This document shows positions 34,274 to 43,478 of a stretch of DNA of 55,300 nucleotides, in pieces. Each line of letters opens with the position of its first letter. Position 1 is the first letter of the stretch. The notes beneath the pieces were generated by a model, which was not told the origin of the DNA, did not search any database, and saw only the letters and a program-made list of their open reading frames with translations. This DNA comes from Candidatus Poribacteria bacterium (lineage in GTDB: Bacteria; Abyssobacteria; SURF-5). The position numbers and the translations under genes are program-made. The stretch covers positions 1 through 55,300 of the forward strand of contig JACRIR010000214.1 of NCBI GenBank assembly GCA_016215705.1. The letters are read 5' to 3'.

Positions 34274-35188
34274 CTATTCGCCCTTTAGATCTTTGTCGTC
34301 CGCGAACAAGCGCAGGCAAGTATTGTAATGTATCCTCACGGTATCCCGCACGTCCCGAGAATATCCGCCCGCAAGCACGACACACAGGGGAATATCGGCG
34401 CCACAGAATGTCCCAACGACCATCTCGTCCCGGCGCTTGAAGCCTTCGTGCGTCAGTTCGAGCGAGCCGAGTTGGTCATCCTCGAACGGGTCTGCTCCTG
34501 CAAGATAGAACACATAATCAGGCCTGAATTCCTTCTGAATCTGCTCGATGGCGCCGCCAAGCCTCTTGAGGTATTCATCGTCGCCAACCCCATCATCGAG
34601 CCCGATGTCGAGGTCGCTCGTCTGCTTAATCGGATAGTTGTTTTCCTGATGAATGGAGAATGTGAAGACATTCGGCTCGTCTCTGAAGATGTAAGCGGTC
34701 CCGTTTCCCTGGTGAAGATCGCAATCGACTATCGCGATCCGCGTGGCTTTCTTTTCCTTGAGAAGCATTCGGCAGGCCATCGCCACGTCATTGAAGAAAC
34801 AGAAACCTTCAGCATGATCAGGAAAAGCATGGTGGAACCCACCCCCGAGATTGACGCTCTTCTTGGTCGTTACCGCGCTTTCAGCCGCGACCAGCGTGCC
34901 GCCGCTGCTCAACAGAAAAGCCTCGACCACCTCTCTCCTCATAGGTAGCTCGGAGCTGAACGTGGAAGGCGTAATCCTAAAACCGAGAACGTCGTCCAGG
35001 TATTTGTCTTCGTGGACAAACCTCAACTCGTCACGTGTCGGCATCCTCGGCTGAAGAATCTGCACTGACGGAGATTGCAGGTAGCCGTCCTTCCCGATCT
35101 CATCGTAAACAAGCCTGTATTTCTGAGCCGGGAAGACGTGGGGTCCTATGTTGGCGAAGTATTTGTCAGAGTAGACAATAGTCGTCAT
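34274..35188 (-). CDS. Histone-deacetylase superfamily protein (class IV/AcuC-like)
   Basis: 304 residues of the arginase-like zinc deacetylase fold. GGGFHHAFPDHAEGFCFFNDVA carries the tandem catalytic His pair, DCDLHQGNGTA and GADPFEDDQLG the zinc ligands, and the closing LAGGYS is conserved. The short form with HAEGFCFFND is like HDAC11/class IV bacterial deacetylases. Bacterial members act on acetylpolyamines or acetylated acyl-CoA synthetases; the polyamine operon in this window makes an acetylpolyamine substrate conceivable, but this is inference. ATG 35188 has GAGGGGT upstream. Confidence 0.88.
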   Translation of the reverse strand: MTTIVYSDKYFANIGPHVFPAQKYRLVYDEIGKDGYLQSPSVQILQPRMPTRDELRFVHEDKYLDDVLGFRITPSTFSSELPMRREVVEAFLLSSGGTLVAAESAVTTKKSVNLGGGFHHAFPDHAEGFCFFNDVAMACRMLLKEKKATRIAIVDCDLHQGNGTAYIFRDEPNVFTFSIHQENNYPIKQTSDLDIGLDDGVGDDEYLKRLGGAIEQIQKEFRPDYVFYLAGADPFEDDQLGSLELTHEGFKRRDEMVVGTFCGADIPLCVVLAGGYSRDVRDTVRIHYNTCLRLFADDKDLKGE

Positions 35189-35774
35189 AGGCGACCCCTC
35201 GCTGTTTCACGTTGAATCTCGGCAGGCCGTGTTTGACTCTGACCACAACAGACACAAACCCGACACGACAAACCACTCGTGTCAGCGAAGCCTCTTGATA
35301 TGCGCCTTTCTTATTTTGGCCAGTCAGTCAAAATTCAGCTTATTATAGGTTCTGTCCTCAAAACTTGTCAAGAGACCCAATTTGCCGGAACAGCATAGGG
35401 GTCAGACCTACACATTCACAAAGCCAATCCGTCCTTGAAGCTTTCGGAGCCATCCTTACCCCTCAAGACAACCCATGAACCCATGATTAGAACATCATTT
35501 CGTTCCCTTGGTGGTGAGATGCTTCTTCTTTATCCGCGTCCATCTGCGTTCATCTGCGGTTAATAAAGCCTCTTTTTTGTGATTTCCTTAAATTCATAAC
35601 CCATGCGTATCATTCGTGTTCCAAAATTCGCCCTAAAAATTAACAAAAAGTTCCTTGCTCGACTTTTCCTCACCATGTACCATAGCCTCAGAATGTGGAT
35701 TGACATGCGCAGTTGTCCTTGTCAAACCTTCAAACTGTCAAACTGACAAACCTACTCTCTTAAGGAGGCAAAAT
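35189..35774. other. Spacer with the deacetylase leader and repeat fragments
   Basis: A 153-base leader of the deacetylase gene (to the promoter at 35342) contains a 7-bp perfect stem (GACACGA...TCGTGTC). The rest has fragments of common dispersed sequence (GGGGTCAGACC near 35398, CATCTGCGTTCATCTGCGG near 35541, ATTCGTGTTCC at 35612) and the ribosome-binding site of the primase remnant. No further gene is visible. Confidence 0.5.
35342..35371 (-). promoter_or_regulatory. Consensus promoter of the histone-deacetylase-like gene
   Basis: Minus-strand TTGACA, an 18-base spacer and TATAAT: exact consensus hexamers. The start codon lies about 150 bases downstream, so the transcript has a long leader. 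Confidence 0.75.
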
Positions 35775-36621
35775 ATGACTGCAAATAATCAAGCCGCTCA
35801 ACAACAACAAATCGAAAACCTTGTCACAAGAAAAACTCCCACCACAACAGGAGCTTTCTCATTTAACGACCTCTATCACGCCCGCAAACTCGTCGAGTTC
35901 CACGGGCAGCACATTCGCCACTGCCCCAAGCTCGGAGGATTCTTCATCTGGAACGGCCGGCACTGGACACCCGACGAAGAGGGACATCTCTGGAGATGGA
36001 CCATCCAGACCGCCGCGCATGCATACAACGCCGATTTCTCCAAAGCCGCCAACAATGAACGCGTGCGCCTTAACAAATGGATCACTCGCGCCCAATCAGG
36101 CGCCAGCGTCCAACAAACTCTCAAACAACTCCGGACGCAGCCCGAGATCATGGTCACACCCGACCACTTCGACCGCGACCCCTGGCTCTTCAACGTCAAC
36201 AACGGCACAATCGACCTGCAAACCGGCAAACTCCGCGAGCATCGCCCGCAAGACCTCATCACGAAGCTCGCGCCCGTCAAATTCAATCCGGCCTCGCCTG
36301 CGCCCGAGCGCTGGCTGCAATTCCTCAACGAAATATTCGGCGGCAATGAAAACCTCATCAATTTCGTCCAACGCGCCTGCGGATACGCGATCACCGGACT
36401 CGTTACGGAGCAAAAACTCTTCCTCCTTCTCGGGACTGCGTCCCATGGGACCGGCGCGAACGGCAAATCCACCTTCCTCGAAACACTCATGTTCATCATG
36501 GGCTCCTCGGGACCGAGTTCCTATTCTCAGACCCACGGGTCAAGCGGAAAAAGCGGGTGGAAGGCGAAGGTGAGAAAAGGATTTCTTGAACCGGAACAAG
36601 ACGAGCATTGTTTGCTCAGAG
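35775..36621 (+). pseudogene. Phage/plasmid P4-type primase-helicase, truncated after Walker A
   Basis: A well-formed start (AAGGAGG then ATG 35775) leads into about 245 residues of the D5_N region of P4/D5-type DNA primases (FFIWNGRHW, NGTIDLQTGKL, LNEIFGGNENLINFVQRACGY) and the Walker A segment GTGANGKSTFLETL. Shortly after, near 36500-36530, similarity stops and the frame continues into unrelated sequence, so the SF3 helicase half is lost. The codon use is C-rich at third positions compared with neighbours. It is a remnant of an integrated phage, satellite or plasmid. Confidence 0.85.
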
Positions 36622-36630
36622 ATGGCGAAT

Positions 36631-37050
36631 ATGGAAATTAGACCGTTTGACCTGCGTGATGAGGAGGCAGTAGTCCAACTGTGGACTGTCTGCGGGCTCG
36701 TTGTGCCGTGGAATAATCCCCATCGTGATATCCAGCGGAAACTCAAGGTGCAGGCGGACATATTCCTGGTCGGATGTTTGGGCGGGAAGGTCATAGCGAG
36801 CGTCATGGCTGGATACGATGGCCACCGTGGTTGGATCAACTATCTTGCGGTTCATCCACATCACCAACGCGCTGGGATTGCCAAGCAAATGATGGATGAA
36901 GCCGAGGGCCATCTTCGGGCAGCAGGCTGCCCGAAAATCAACTTGCAGGTGCGCAGCACGAATGCTGCGGTGATTGAATTCTACAAACGCATTGGGTTTA
37001 ATACCGATGACGTCGTGAGTCTAGGCAAACGGCTGGAACCAGATGAATAG
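36631..37050 (+). CDS. ypeA: GNAT-family acetyltransferase, YpeA type
   Basis: 139 residues closely following the E. coli YpeA layout: MEIRPFDLRDEEAV at the start, the VVPWNNPHRDIQRK segment, the GGYDGH-like stretch AGYDGHRGWINYLAVHP, the acetyl-CoA loop HQRAGIAKQMM and the closing VSLGKRLEPDE. It transfers an acetyl group from acetyl-CoA; the natural substrate is not known. The ATG at 36631 gives the family start; an ATG at 36622 is also in frame. Lies directly after the truncated primase and may have come with the same foreign DNA. Confidence 0.9.
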   Translation: MEIRPFDLRDEEAVVQLWTVCGLVVPWNNPHRDIQRKLKVQADIFLVGCLGGKVIASVMAGYDGHRGWINYLAVHPHHQRAGIAKQMMDEAEGHLRAAGCPKINLQVRSTNAAVIEFYKRIGFNTDDVVSLGKRLEPDE

Positions 37051-37090
37051 CAGAACCATGAGGTCCATGCCATCATTGCTAAAACGACAA

Positions 37091-37238
37091 GGAGGCAGGT
37101 CTTAATGCTGTTCACTTAACCATCGCCGTCCTTGCTGGCCTGCCGCTCTCTTTGGCCGTTTTTGGACCGTGCGGTGTAGTCCTATACAGAAAAGCTGGCA
37201 GATTTCCCATTAAGTGAACAGCAGTAAGACCTGCCCCC
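37091..37238. mobile_element. 148-bp MITE with 29-bp inverted repeats
   Basis: The ends at 37091-37119 and 37210-37238 are inverted copies of GGRGGCAGGTCTTAMTGCTG followed by TTCACTTAA, differing at two of 29 positions. The centre has no coding capacity. The terminal sequence (CAGGTCTTA...CTGTTCACTTAA) resembles ends I associate with full-length transposons in related environmental genomes, but no transposase is here. Confidence 0.8.
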
Positions 37239-37288
37239 TGTGCTTTTCAAGTTCCGGAGGACCCGCAGTTTGCGTGAGAGTTCCGATA

Positions 37289-40200
37289 TTAATTTCCAGA
37301 GGACTCGCAGTCAACGTATTCGTCCGATCCGATATCCGGTAGCAGTTGCCACACTGCCACGGGCCTCGGATCGCCGTCTACGTCATCGTCCGGGGCTCCT
37401 ACGAGCGTTCCCATGTCGATACATGAAGAGAAGACATCTAAATGGTAGTCTCCCTCGGTCCATGTCGCCCCTGCCCAAAAGCCCGGCTGGACGAAAGACG
37501 GATTCACGTTGGATAGGTTAGTCGAATCGTAAGTGTATGAGCAGGTTGTGCAAGCCGGATCCTTGAATATTGAACTGCTCCCGTACTCGAAATCGCTGTA
37601 GCTGATCGCGGCAGATGATTGTGCTCCCACTATTGACATTGAAGGCCCATAGGCCGCAATATTGCTCCACATGATGCAGTTTTTTTCGTTTATCTGCGAA
37701 GAGAAGCACGTTATTCCGCCGCCATGGCCCGTGGCCAAGTTTCCGACGATGGTGCTGTTTAGAAGTGAAGGGGTGGCAGGTGCTGTGTTGGAGTAGGAGT
37801 AATACAGTCCCCCACCATATGTAGCCACATTTCCGCTGATATCGCAGTTGGTCAGAGACGAAGGCGGTGTGTACGAGTAGTAAAGTCCACCGCCAACGTA
37901 TCCGGAATAGTTTCTACTGAAAGTGCATTTTGTGATTGTGGGAGACCCTGCATATACTTCACCGCCACCCCCGGCAACGGATGCGGAGTTGTCACTGACG
38001 GTGCAGTTGCTGATATTCGGCGCAGGAGTCCCGCAACAGTAAATACCGCCGGCATACGTAGCCTCGTTTCCGGTAACGACACAGTTACTGATTGCTGGAG
38101 ATGCGACCTGGCTAAATATGCCGCCACCCGCTCCACTGCCGCCAGTTGTGGAGTTTTGGCTGATGGCGCAGTTGATGATGGTTGGAGAAGGCGTATTCAC
38201 GCAGTAGATTCCGCCTCCAAGTGTGGCCGTGTTATCAGTGATAACACAATTGGTGATTGTTGAGGACGTACTTTGAGCATATATCCCCCCGCCATTGTTA
38301 GTGGTACCATTATCAGTGATGACACAAGTACTGATTGTTGGAGAGGCGATTTGGGTTGAAGATGAGCTCAGGATATAAATACCACCGCCGTTGTTGGTGG
38401 CCGTGTTCCCTGTGATGACACAATTACTAATTGTTGGTGATGTTGGAGACGTGATTTCTGCTGGAGACGCGATACGTATACCAGCTCCAGTGGCATAGGA
38501 ACCATTCGTAATCGTGAATCCATCCACGACCGTATCTTGCGTTTCGCCGTTATTGAATTTGAATCCTCTGCAGTTTGCAGTGTTCTGGCAATCGATGACG
38601 CACTTCTTAGGCCCGTGTTCCGAGAGGAGCGCTATGCTTTTTCCTCCGAAATTGTCAATGTTCGTATTGAACGGGCCAGTGTAAGGTTCATTTTCGGCGC
38701 TGTCATGGACGATTATTATGTCGCCGTTGCCGCAGGCTGCAATTGCCTCTTTAATGGCAGTATAATCGGAGGGCACATATTTTGCCCCATGATATTTAGG
38801 AACCCAATGAACGCTCCCACCGGCGGTGGCAACATAGAGGCGCTCGCGCCAATAGGGGTCAGAGGTTATTTGAATGATTTCCGGTATGGGTAGGCCGTCC
38901 TCTCTGTGGGTCCACGTGCCTCCTCTGTCAGTCGACTCGTACAGCCCGTTGATGCTGCCTGCAAAGACTATCCTGCTTACGAACGGGTCAATAAGAATAT
39001 CTGTGAAGATGACATAGTCGAAGTTGACATCGACGGGCTGAAATGACTTCCAAATATGCGGGTGAGGCGGATTCTCCTCATCTACTTCATAGACAAAGAT
39101 CCCTCTGACTGTTGCGGCATAGAGGATATCGTTGGCACTATCATAGTCTAGCGCCATGACGGCTGGATCGATTTCGTCGGGAAGATTATCGATTCCAGAT
39201 GGAATCTCGAGTTTGTCCCATCCTTGTCCGGCAGTGAATTTGTAGACCCCGCCTTTTTCTTCGGCTCTGGGCACCCAATTCTTGACAGGCCGGGGTACTA
39301 TTTCTGTTTCGTCGGGCCATATCCATGATTTGCCGCAGGATGTGCGTTGTGCAGCAAAAAGCGGCTCACCGTTTGCTTCCAGAACAAGATCGGTTATGCT
39401 GATGACATCAGTAAGCGAGAGTGGCGGGTCTGTATAAATCTCAATCGGGGACAGGCCCGTATTAAGCGGCGTCCACGTCTCACCGTCATCGCACATGACT
39501 AGGATTCCATCTTCTTGACACGCGGCGTATATCTTGGATGGAGCCGCGGGGCTTGTTACCACCCTCCACACACCTTTGTCCAGGAGAATCTGCTCGCCTG
39601 GGCAACACCAGTTACCACATTCCTGCTCGGGTTGGCTGCCCACGTCGGTCCGATATATGCCACGATTGGTACTGCCATTCTCACCCCATGCTGGGTTCCC
39701 GGTGCTATAGAAAACTTGAGTCGGGTTGTTGAAGTCCTGCGCAAAAGACCATGTGTAGAGACCACTTGCGGCCGCTTTTTGTTTTTCCCATTCGGTAGAA
39801 TCGCCATCCTCATTTCGAAATATTCCGGCCTCGGCGCCAGCATAGATGACAGTGCGGTCATTGGGCGAATTTGGAAGAGCATAAACGGCATTTACGAGCA
39901 AAGAATGGATGCCATTGATGATCGGATCAAATTGCAAGTGCAACTGGTCATTTATTTGACCATCGATGCTTTTTTCGACACAACTAGCGCCACCGCTGGT
40001 TATGTAAGAGAACTTCGACCGTGTAATTGCACCTAATCCAGGGATGGGATCACTGGTGCTTTCAGAAGAATCGAATGTCTGTCTGAAGATAGGAGTAAAA
40101 TCCCACACCCAATTAGCGCCGCCGTTGAAGGTGGTGTATAGCCCGGCGCCGCACGCCTGTTGGACCAAGGGTTGGAAAAATGGCTGTTCTGGCGAGTTTG

Positions 40201-41128
40201 ATATGTCATTTGCCCTTATAGTGATCAAACCCGGGTTGTGGGGATCCACTCCTATAAAGTAAACCAAAGGAAAGGCTGAAGATCCACACAGATATAGCAT
40301 GTTTTGCAGTTGCTGTGGCGGCTGAATCTGGGTCCAACTTACGCCGGAATTCGTGCTTTCATAAACCCACGACGATTCCGTGCCCAGGAAGAGATGATCG
40401 GCGTCCATCGGGTCATGGGCAAGAAAGGTTGCGCGCAATGCCTCCTGCGGGAGATTGCCGTTGTGCGAGGCCCAACCGCCTTGATCGAGCCGGAACACGC
40501 CGCCTCCGTAAACCATCGCCCACAGTTGGTTCCCCTCACCTTTTGAGAGGAAGACGCTCACTGGTTGGCACGGTTGTTGGGGGACAGTGAAACCTAGCCC
40601 GTCGGCAGCGGGCTGCCACGTTGCTCCTCCGTTGTTGCTTGAGTATATCCAGGCGGGAGCAGGAGTAATGTCAGTTTCGGTGATGCCAGCGTACAGAACC
40701 CCGTCCGACCTGATTTCTAGGGAGGCAATCTTCACATATTCGTTTTCGGAAACTGCCGGCAAGCCGTTGCTGCAACATACCCATTCCTGGCCGCCATTAA
40801 TGCTTTTCCATATTCCATGTTTTTCCGTTCCCACAAATATCGCCCGCGGACTGTCATTAGTAAATACCAATGATGACACCAAGCAGTCCGTCGCAAATAT
40901 TCGTGTCCATTCTTGGTCAGAATTGGTCCATTTGTGGATGCCTTGGAGCCCGTACACATATAGTATCTGGTTGTTATCCGGGTCTATTCTCAAGTCGAAA
41001 CGGTCACCGCCGTCCGGGCCGATAGACCCGGATTGTGTTTGCGCAGAACTGCCTGCAGGAATCAATGACAATGCTAGAAACGTCGCTGCCACTATGCAGA
41101 CCATGGATAGCACGTTGAGTCGCCGCAT
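37289..41128 (-). CDS. Secreted beta-propeller plus right-handed beta-helix protein (choice-of-anchor Q type)
   Basis: 1279 residues with a clear signal peptide (cleavage expected after SSA, residue 29). The first 750 residues contain repeated Asp-box/BNR motifs (SINGGQEW, SSNNGGATW, STNSGVSW, TTFNGGANW, STDRGGTW), typical of sortilin/sialidase-like propellers. From about residue 840 comes a beta-helix of repeats of the form ISNCVITGNTATNNGGGIY, and the end (CIDMGT...DVDGDPR...PDIGSDEY) matches the choice-of-anchor Q domain. Probably a cell-surface or exported glycan-binding or adhesive protein. ATG 41128 follows GGAGGAGG. Confidence 0.88.
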   Translation of the reverse strand: MRRLNVLSMVCIVAATFLALSLIPAGSSAQTQSGSIGPDGGDRFDLRIDPDNNQILYVYGLQGIHKWTNSDQEWTRIFATDCLVSSLVFTNDSPRAIFVGTEKHGIWKSINGGQEWVCCSNGLPAVSENEYVKIASLEIRSDGVLYAGITETDITPAPAWIYSSNNGGATWQPAADGLGFTVPQQPCQPVSVFLSKGEGNQLWAMVYGGGVFRLDQGGWASHNGNLPQEALRATFLAHDPMDADHLFLGTESSWVYESTNSGVSWTQIQPPQQLQNMLYLCGSSAFPLVYFIGVDPHNPGLITIRANDISNSPEQPFFQPLVQQACGAGLYTTFNGGANWVWDFTPIFRQTFDSSESTSDPIPGLGAITRSKFSYITSGGASCVEKSIDGQINDQLHLQFDPIINGIHSLLVNAVYALPNSPNDRTVIYAGAEAGIFRNEDGDSTEWEKQKAAASGLYTWSFAQDFNNPTQVFYSTGNPAWGENGSTNRGIYRTDVGSQPEQECGNWCCPGEQILLDKGVWRVVTSPAAPSKIYAACQEDGILVMCDDGETWTPLNTGLSPIEIYTDPPLSLTDVISITDLVLEANGEPLFAAQRTSCGKSWIWPDETEIVPRPVKNWVPRAEEKGGVYKFTAGQGWDKLEIPSGIDNLPDEIDPAVMALDYDSANDILYAATVRGIFVYEVDEENPPHPHIWKSFQPVDVNFDYVIFTDILIDPFVSRIVFAGSINGLYESTDRGGTWTHREDGLPIPEIIQITSDPYWRERLYVATAGGSVHWVPKYHGAKYVPSDYTAIKEAIAACGNGDIIIVHDSAENEPYTGPFNTNIDNFGGKSIALLSEHGPKKCVIDCQNTANCRGFKFNNGETQDTVVDGFTITNGSYATGAGIRIASPAEITSPTSPTISNCVITGNTATNNGGGIYILSSSSTQIASPTISTCVITDNGTTNNGGGIYAQSTSSTITNCVITDNTATLGGGIYCVNTPSPTIINCAISQNSTTGGSGAGGGIFSQVASPAISNCVVTGNEATYAGGIYCCGTPAPNISNCTVSDNSASVAGGGGEVYAGSPTITKCTFSRNYSGYVGGGLYYSYTPPSSLTNCDISGNVATYGGGLYYSYSNTAPATPSLLNSTIVGNLATGHGGGITCFSSQINEKNCIMWSNIAAYGPSMSIVGAQSSAAISYSDFEYGSSSIFKDPACTTCSYTYDSTNLSNVNPSFVQPGFWAGATWTEGDYHLDVFSSCIDMGTLVGAPDDDVDGDPRPVAVWQLLPDIGSDEYVDCESSGN

Positions 41129-41463
41129 ATGATCCTCCTCCTGCCCGGTGACGTTTTGGTTTATGCAAAGACAATACTGTTTAGTCAAATATCGAAAAAA
41201 CTAATTTATCATATCTCTATGGCAATGTCAAGCACTATTTTTTCAGATAAAGCCCGCAGATGAGGAACGCTCAGTTCAGATATGATCTCTCAGCCTTGTT
41301 TTGCGACTTCTTGACTTGTTGCTCAATAAAGGTATCCTCAAGCAAGATTTACCGGAAGCCTGACCAGATGATACTCAGTGCTTCCGCTCAGATGCGCTGC
41401 ATCAGTCGGACACTGGCAATCTCTATGCGCGCATTCTAGTTTTCAGCGCTCAACATGAGGCGT
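41129..41463. other. Spacer with the promoter of the large secreted protein
   Basis: Apart from the minus-strand promoter at 41203-41231, the stretch shows no gene or repeat. Its right end runs into the reverse transcriptase remnant. Confidence 0.45.
41203..41231 (-). promoter_or_regulatory. Promoter of the large secreted protein
   Basis: Minus-strand TTGACA, 17-base spacer, TAAATT; 75 bases before the ATG. Confidence 0.55.
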
Positions 41464-41800
41464 GTTTCGGGCGGCATGGGCGAGGGTGTATGCCAACAAA
41501 GGCGCGCCAGGAGTGGGCAGAGTAACTCTTGAGAGCATCGAGCGGGGTGAGGGAGAAGTAAATGCGTTTCTCAGGGAAATCTAGCGAAATCCGCGAGAAG
41601 CCCCAGAAGCCTACCGCGGCGCAATGCGTGTACATAGCGAAGGCCAATGGCAAGATGAGGCCGTTGGGGATACCGACGGTGCACGACCGCCTGACGCAGA
41701 TGGCTGTGCTTTTGATTCTGGAGTCTATGATGGACTCCGCCCGGAACATTCGGGGTATCAGGCGCTATGTAATGCGTGGGGACATCTGAAAGCAGGGTAT
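41464..41800 (+). pseudogene. Group II intron reverse transcriptase remnant (frameshifted)
   Basis: Three frames carry pieces of one reverse transcriptase N-terminus in order: [21 protein letters not shown] up to an in-frame stop (41464-41584), then [20 protein letters not shown] (about 41637-41700), then [17 protein letters not shown] after a second shift. The order and spacing are those of group II intron-encoded RT domains. The catalytic YxDD region and maturase part are missing. No intron ribozyme was recognised nearby. Confidence 0.8.
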
Positions 41801-41859
41801 TGCGCAAGTCGCGTCCTGCTGTGGCTGGCGGCCAAAGAAACTAGTGTGGAGTTGATTGC

Positions 41860-42237
41860 TCACGATGAGCCTGCTTTAGGGGTTCCCTGACGACTATTTC
41901 TCAAGACGCGACCTGTTCCCGCCGAGAGCAGGCGGCCCTCTCTCACGACATGTTGTCCGTTGACGAATACGTGATGAATCCCTTTTGGATGCTGGGGCGG
42001 GTCGTCAAAGACCATGAGGTCGGAGTGGCTGTGACTGTCAATGAAGTCGGGGGAGATGGCCAGGTTGGAGCAGTCAATGACAAGCGCGGCGGTGGTGTTC
42101 TTCAGGGCGACTATTGCGGCAATTGTGTCGCCGGTAATTCCAATATCTGAACGGAACCACGGAGCGCCGGTTCTGTAGTAGACGCGGCCGTTGAGGAGGA
42201 GTATGGCGCATCGCACGTTCGTCATATTCGTCTTCAT
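41860..42237 (-). pseudogene. N-acyl-D-amino-acid deacylase with a large internal deletion
   Basis: The frame starts at ATG 42237 with AAAGGA upstream and gives the D-aminoacylase opening (TGAPWFRSDIGITGDTIAAI...ISPDFIDSHSHSDL with the first metal ligands), then jumps near 42000 directly to the family C-terminus (QHPKGIHHVFVNGQHVVREG...GRVLR). Some 400-450 residues of the barrel are missing without a frameshift, so the product of about 125 residues cannot be an active enzyme. It begins just after the M20 peptidase stop, within one transcript. A complete relative is at 53218-54870. Confidence 0.8.
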
Positions 42238-42257
42238 AGATGGGAATCCTTTCCAAA

Positions 42258-43478
42258 TCAGAGAGAATCTGCGCAATCCGCGGATTCCAATAGTTCCACT
42301 GCCAGAAGCGTATACAGTTTCGTCGCCTCGATAACTGCTGCGACCGATACATATTCGTCGGGAGTGTGCGCAAGTTCGGCGACGCCTGGGCCGATGATGA
42401 TCGTGGGAATTCCCTTATCTGCGAAAAAGCGGCCGTCGCTGACCTGCTGATAGCCGACCGGCTGCGGATTCAGTTCCATGAGTCTGCAGACATTGGCGGC
42501 GGAGTTCACGAGCGGGCTGTCCGCGTGAGTCTCGAATGCGTTTGCGCGGTAAACAACAGAGAACTCCGCATCGAATGTCGGGTCAGTTTTCTTAACGCGT
42601 TCGATAATTCCCGCGATTTCCTGTTCGGCTTCGTCGAGCGATTCGCCGGGGATGGTTCGCCTGTCCATTGTGAGACGGCATTCATCCGGCACGACGTTAA
42701 CGGCCACTCCACCCTCGATGAGTCCGAAGTTGAAAGAGGGCGGGGGAGTAAGGGAGTGGCGTTTGTGTTTGAATGATTCGCCGAGAGTGTTTTCAATTTC
42801 ATTGATAAGCTTCGCCATTTTGCTGATTGCGCTGACGCCTTCCCACGGAGTGCTGGCGTGCGCGGTGCGGCCGTGAGTGGTCAAGCTGAGAATGAGGAGG
42901 CCTTTTTCGGCTATTGCGATCCGGTTCGAGGTGATTTCGCCGGTGACCACAAGGTCCGGTTTAAGGAGTCCGGCGTCGAGGACATATTGCGTGCCGATGG
43001 AGCCTGCGGTCTCTTCGTCGCTGACAATAGCTACATCGAGGCCGCCGTTGAGTTGAATGCCCGCTTTCTCAAGTACACGCGCAGCCATCAGCATGGCGGC
43101 TGCGCAGCCTTTCGCGTCGGCGCTGCCGCGGCCGTATAGTTTGCCGTTGACAATCTCCGCGCCGAACGGGTCGTGCTTCCACTTGCTGATATCGCCCACG
43201 GGAACCGTATCCATATGCGAATTGAAACAGACACTTTTGCCTTTGCGATTGCCCGCCCGAAGGATGATGTTTGGTTTGTCGTCGTCGAACGAGTGAATCT
43301 CGTACGGGTTTTTGAATTCCTTCAGTTTCTCCTGGATGACCGCTGAGGCTGTGATTGTGTCTCCGGGCGGATTTATGGATTTCGCGCGAACAAGCTGCGA
43401 GAGGAAGTCGATTATTTCGGACTCCATTCCGCTTACGGTCTGACGGATGAGATTGAGAACGCCGGTTTCAATGGTCAT
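42258..43478 (-). CDS. M20-family metallopeptidase/deacylase (ArgE/DapE/ACY1 group)
   Basis: 406 residues. The two-zinc site is visible: HMDTVPVGD, GRGSADAKG, DEETAG and the late His in AELAHTPDEYV; a dimerisation lid region lies about 180-295. Members remove acyl or succinyl groups from amino acids or cleave dipeptides; the exact substrate cannot be told. ATG 43478 has AAAGGAG four bases upstream. It shares the transcript with the decayed D-aminoacylase, which suggests a former acyl-amino-acid use pathway. Confidence 0.9.
   Translation of the reverse strand: MTIETGVLNLIRQTVSGMESEIIDFLSQLVRAKSINPPGDTITASAVIQEKLKEFKNPYEIHSFDDDKPNIILRAGNRKGKSVCFNSHMDTVPVGDISKWKHDPFGAEIVNGKLYGRGSADAKGCAAAMLMAARVLEKAGIQLNGGLDVAIVSDEETAGSIGTQYVLDAGLLKPDLVVTGEITSNRIAIAEKGLLILSLTTHGRTAHASTPWEGVSAISKMAKLINEIENTLGESFKHKRHSLTPPPSFNFGLIEGGVAVNVVPDECRLTMDRRTIPGESLDEAEQEIAGIIERVKKTDPTFDAEFSVVYRANAFETHADSPLVNSAANVCRLMELNPQPVGYQQVSDGRFFADKGIPTIIIGPGVAELAHTPDEYVSVAAVIEATKLYTLLAVELLESADCADSL

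Noticed and set aside
36077-36536. Open frames in the other frames of the primase remnant
   Set aside because: The strong third-position C bias of this segment opens several frames; only the plus-strand primase frame has family similarity.
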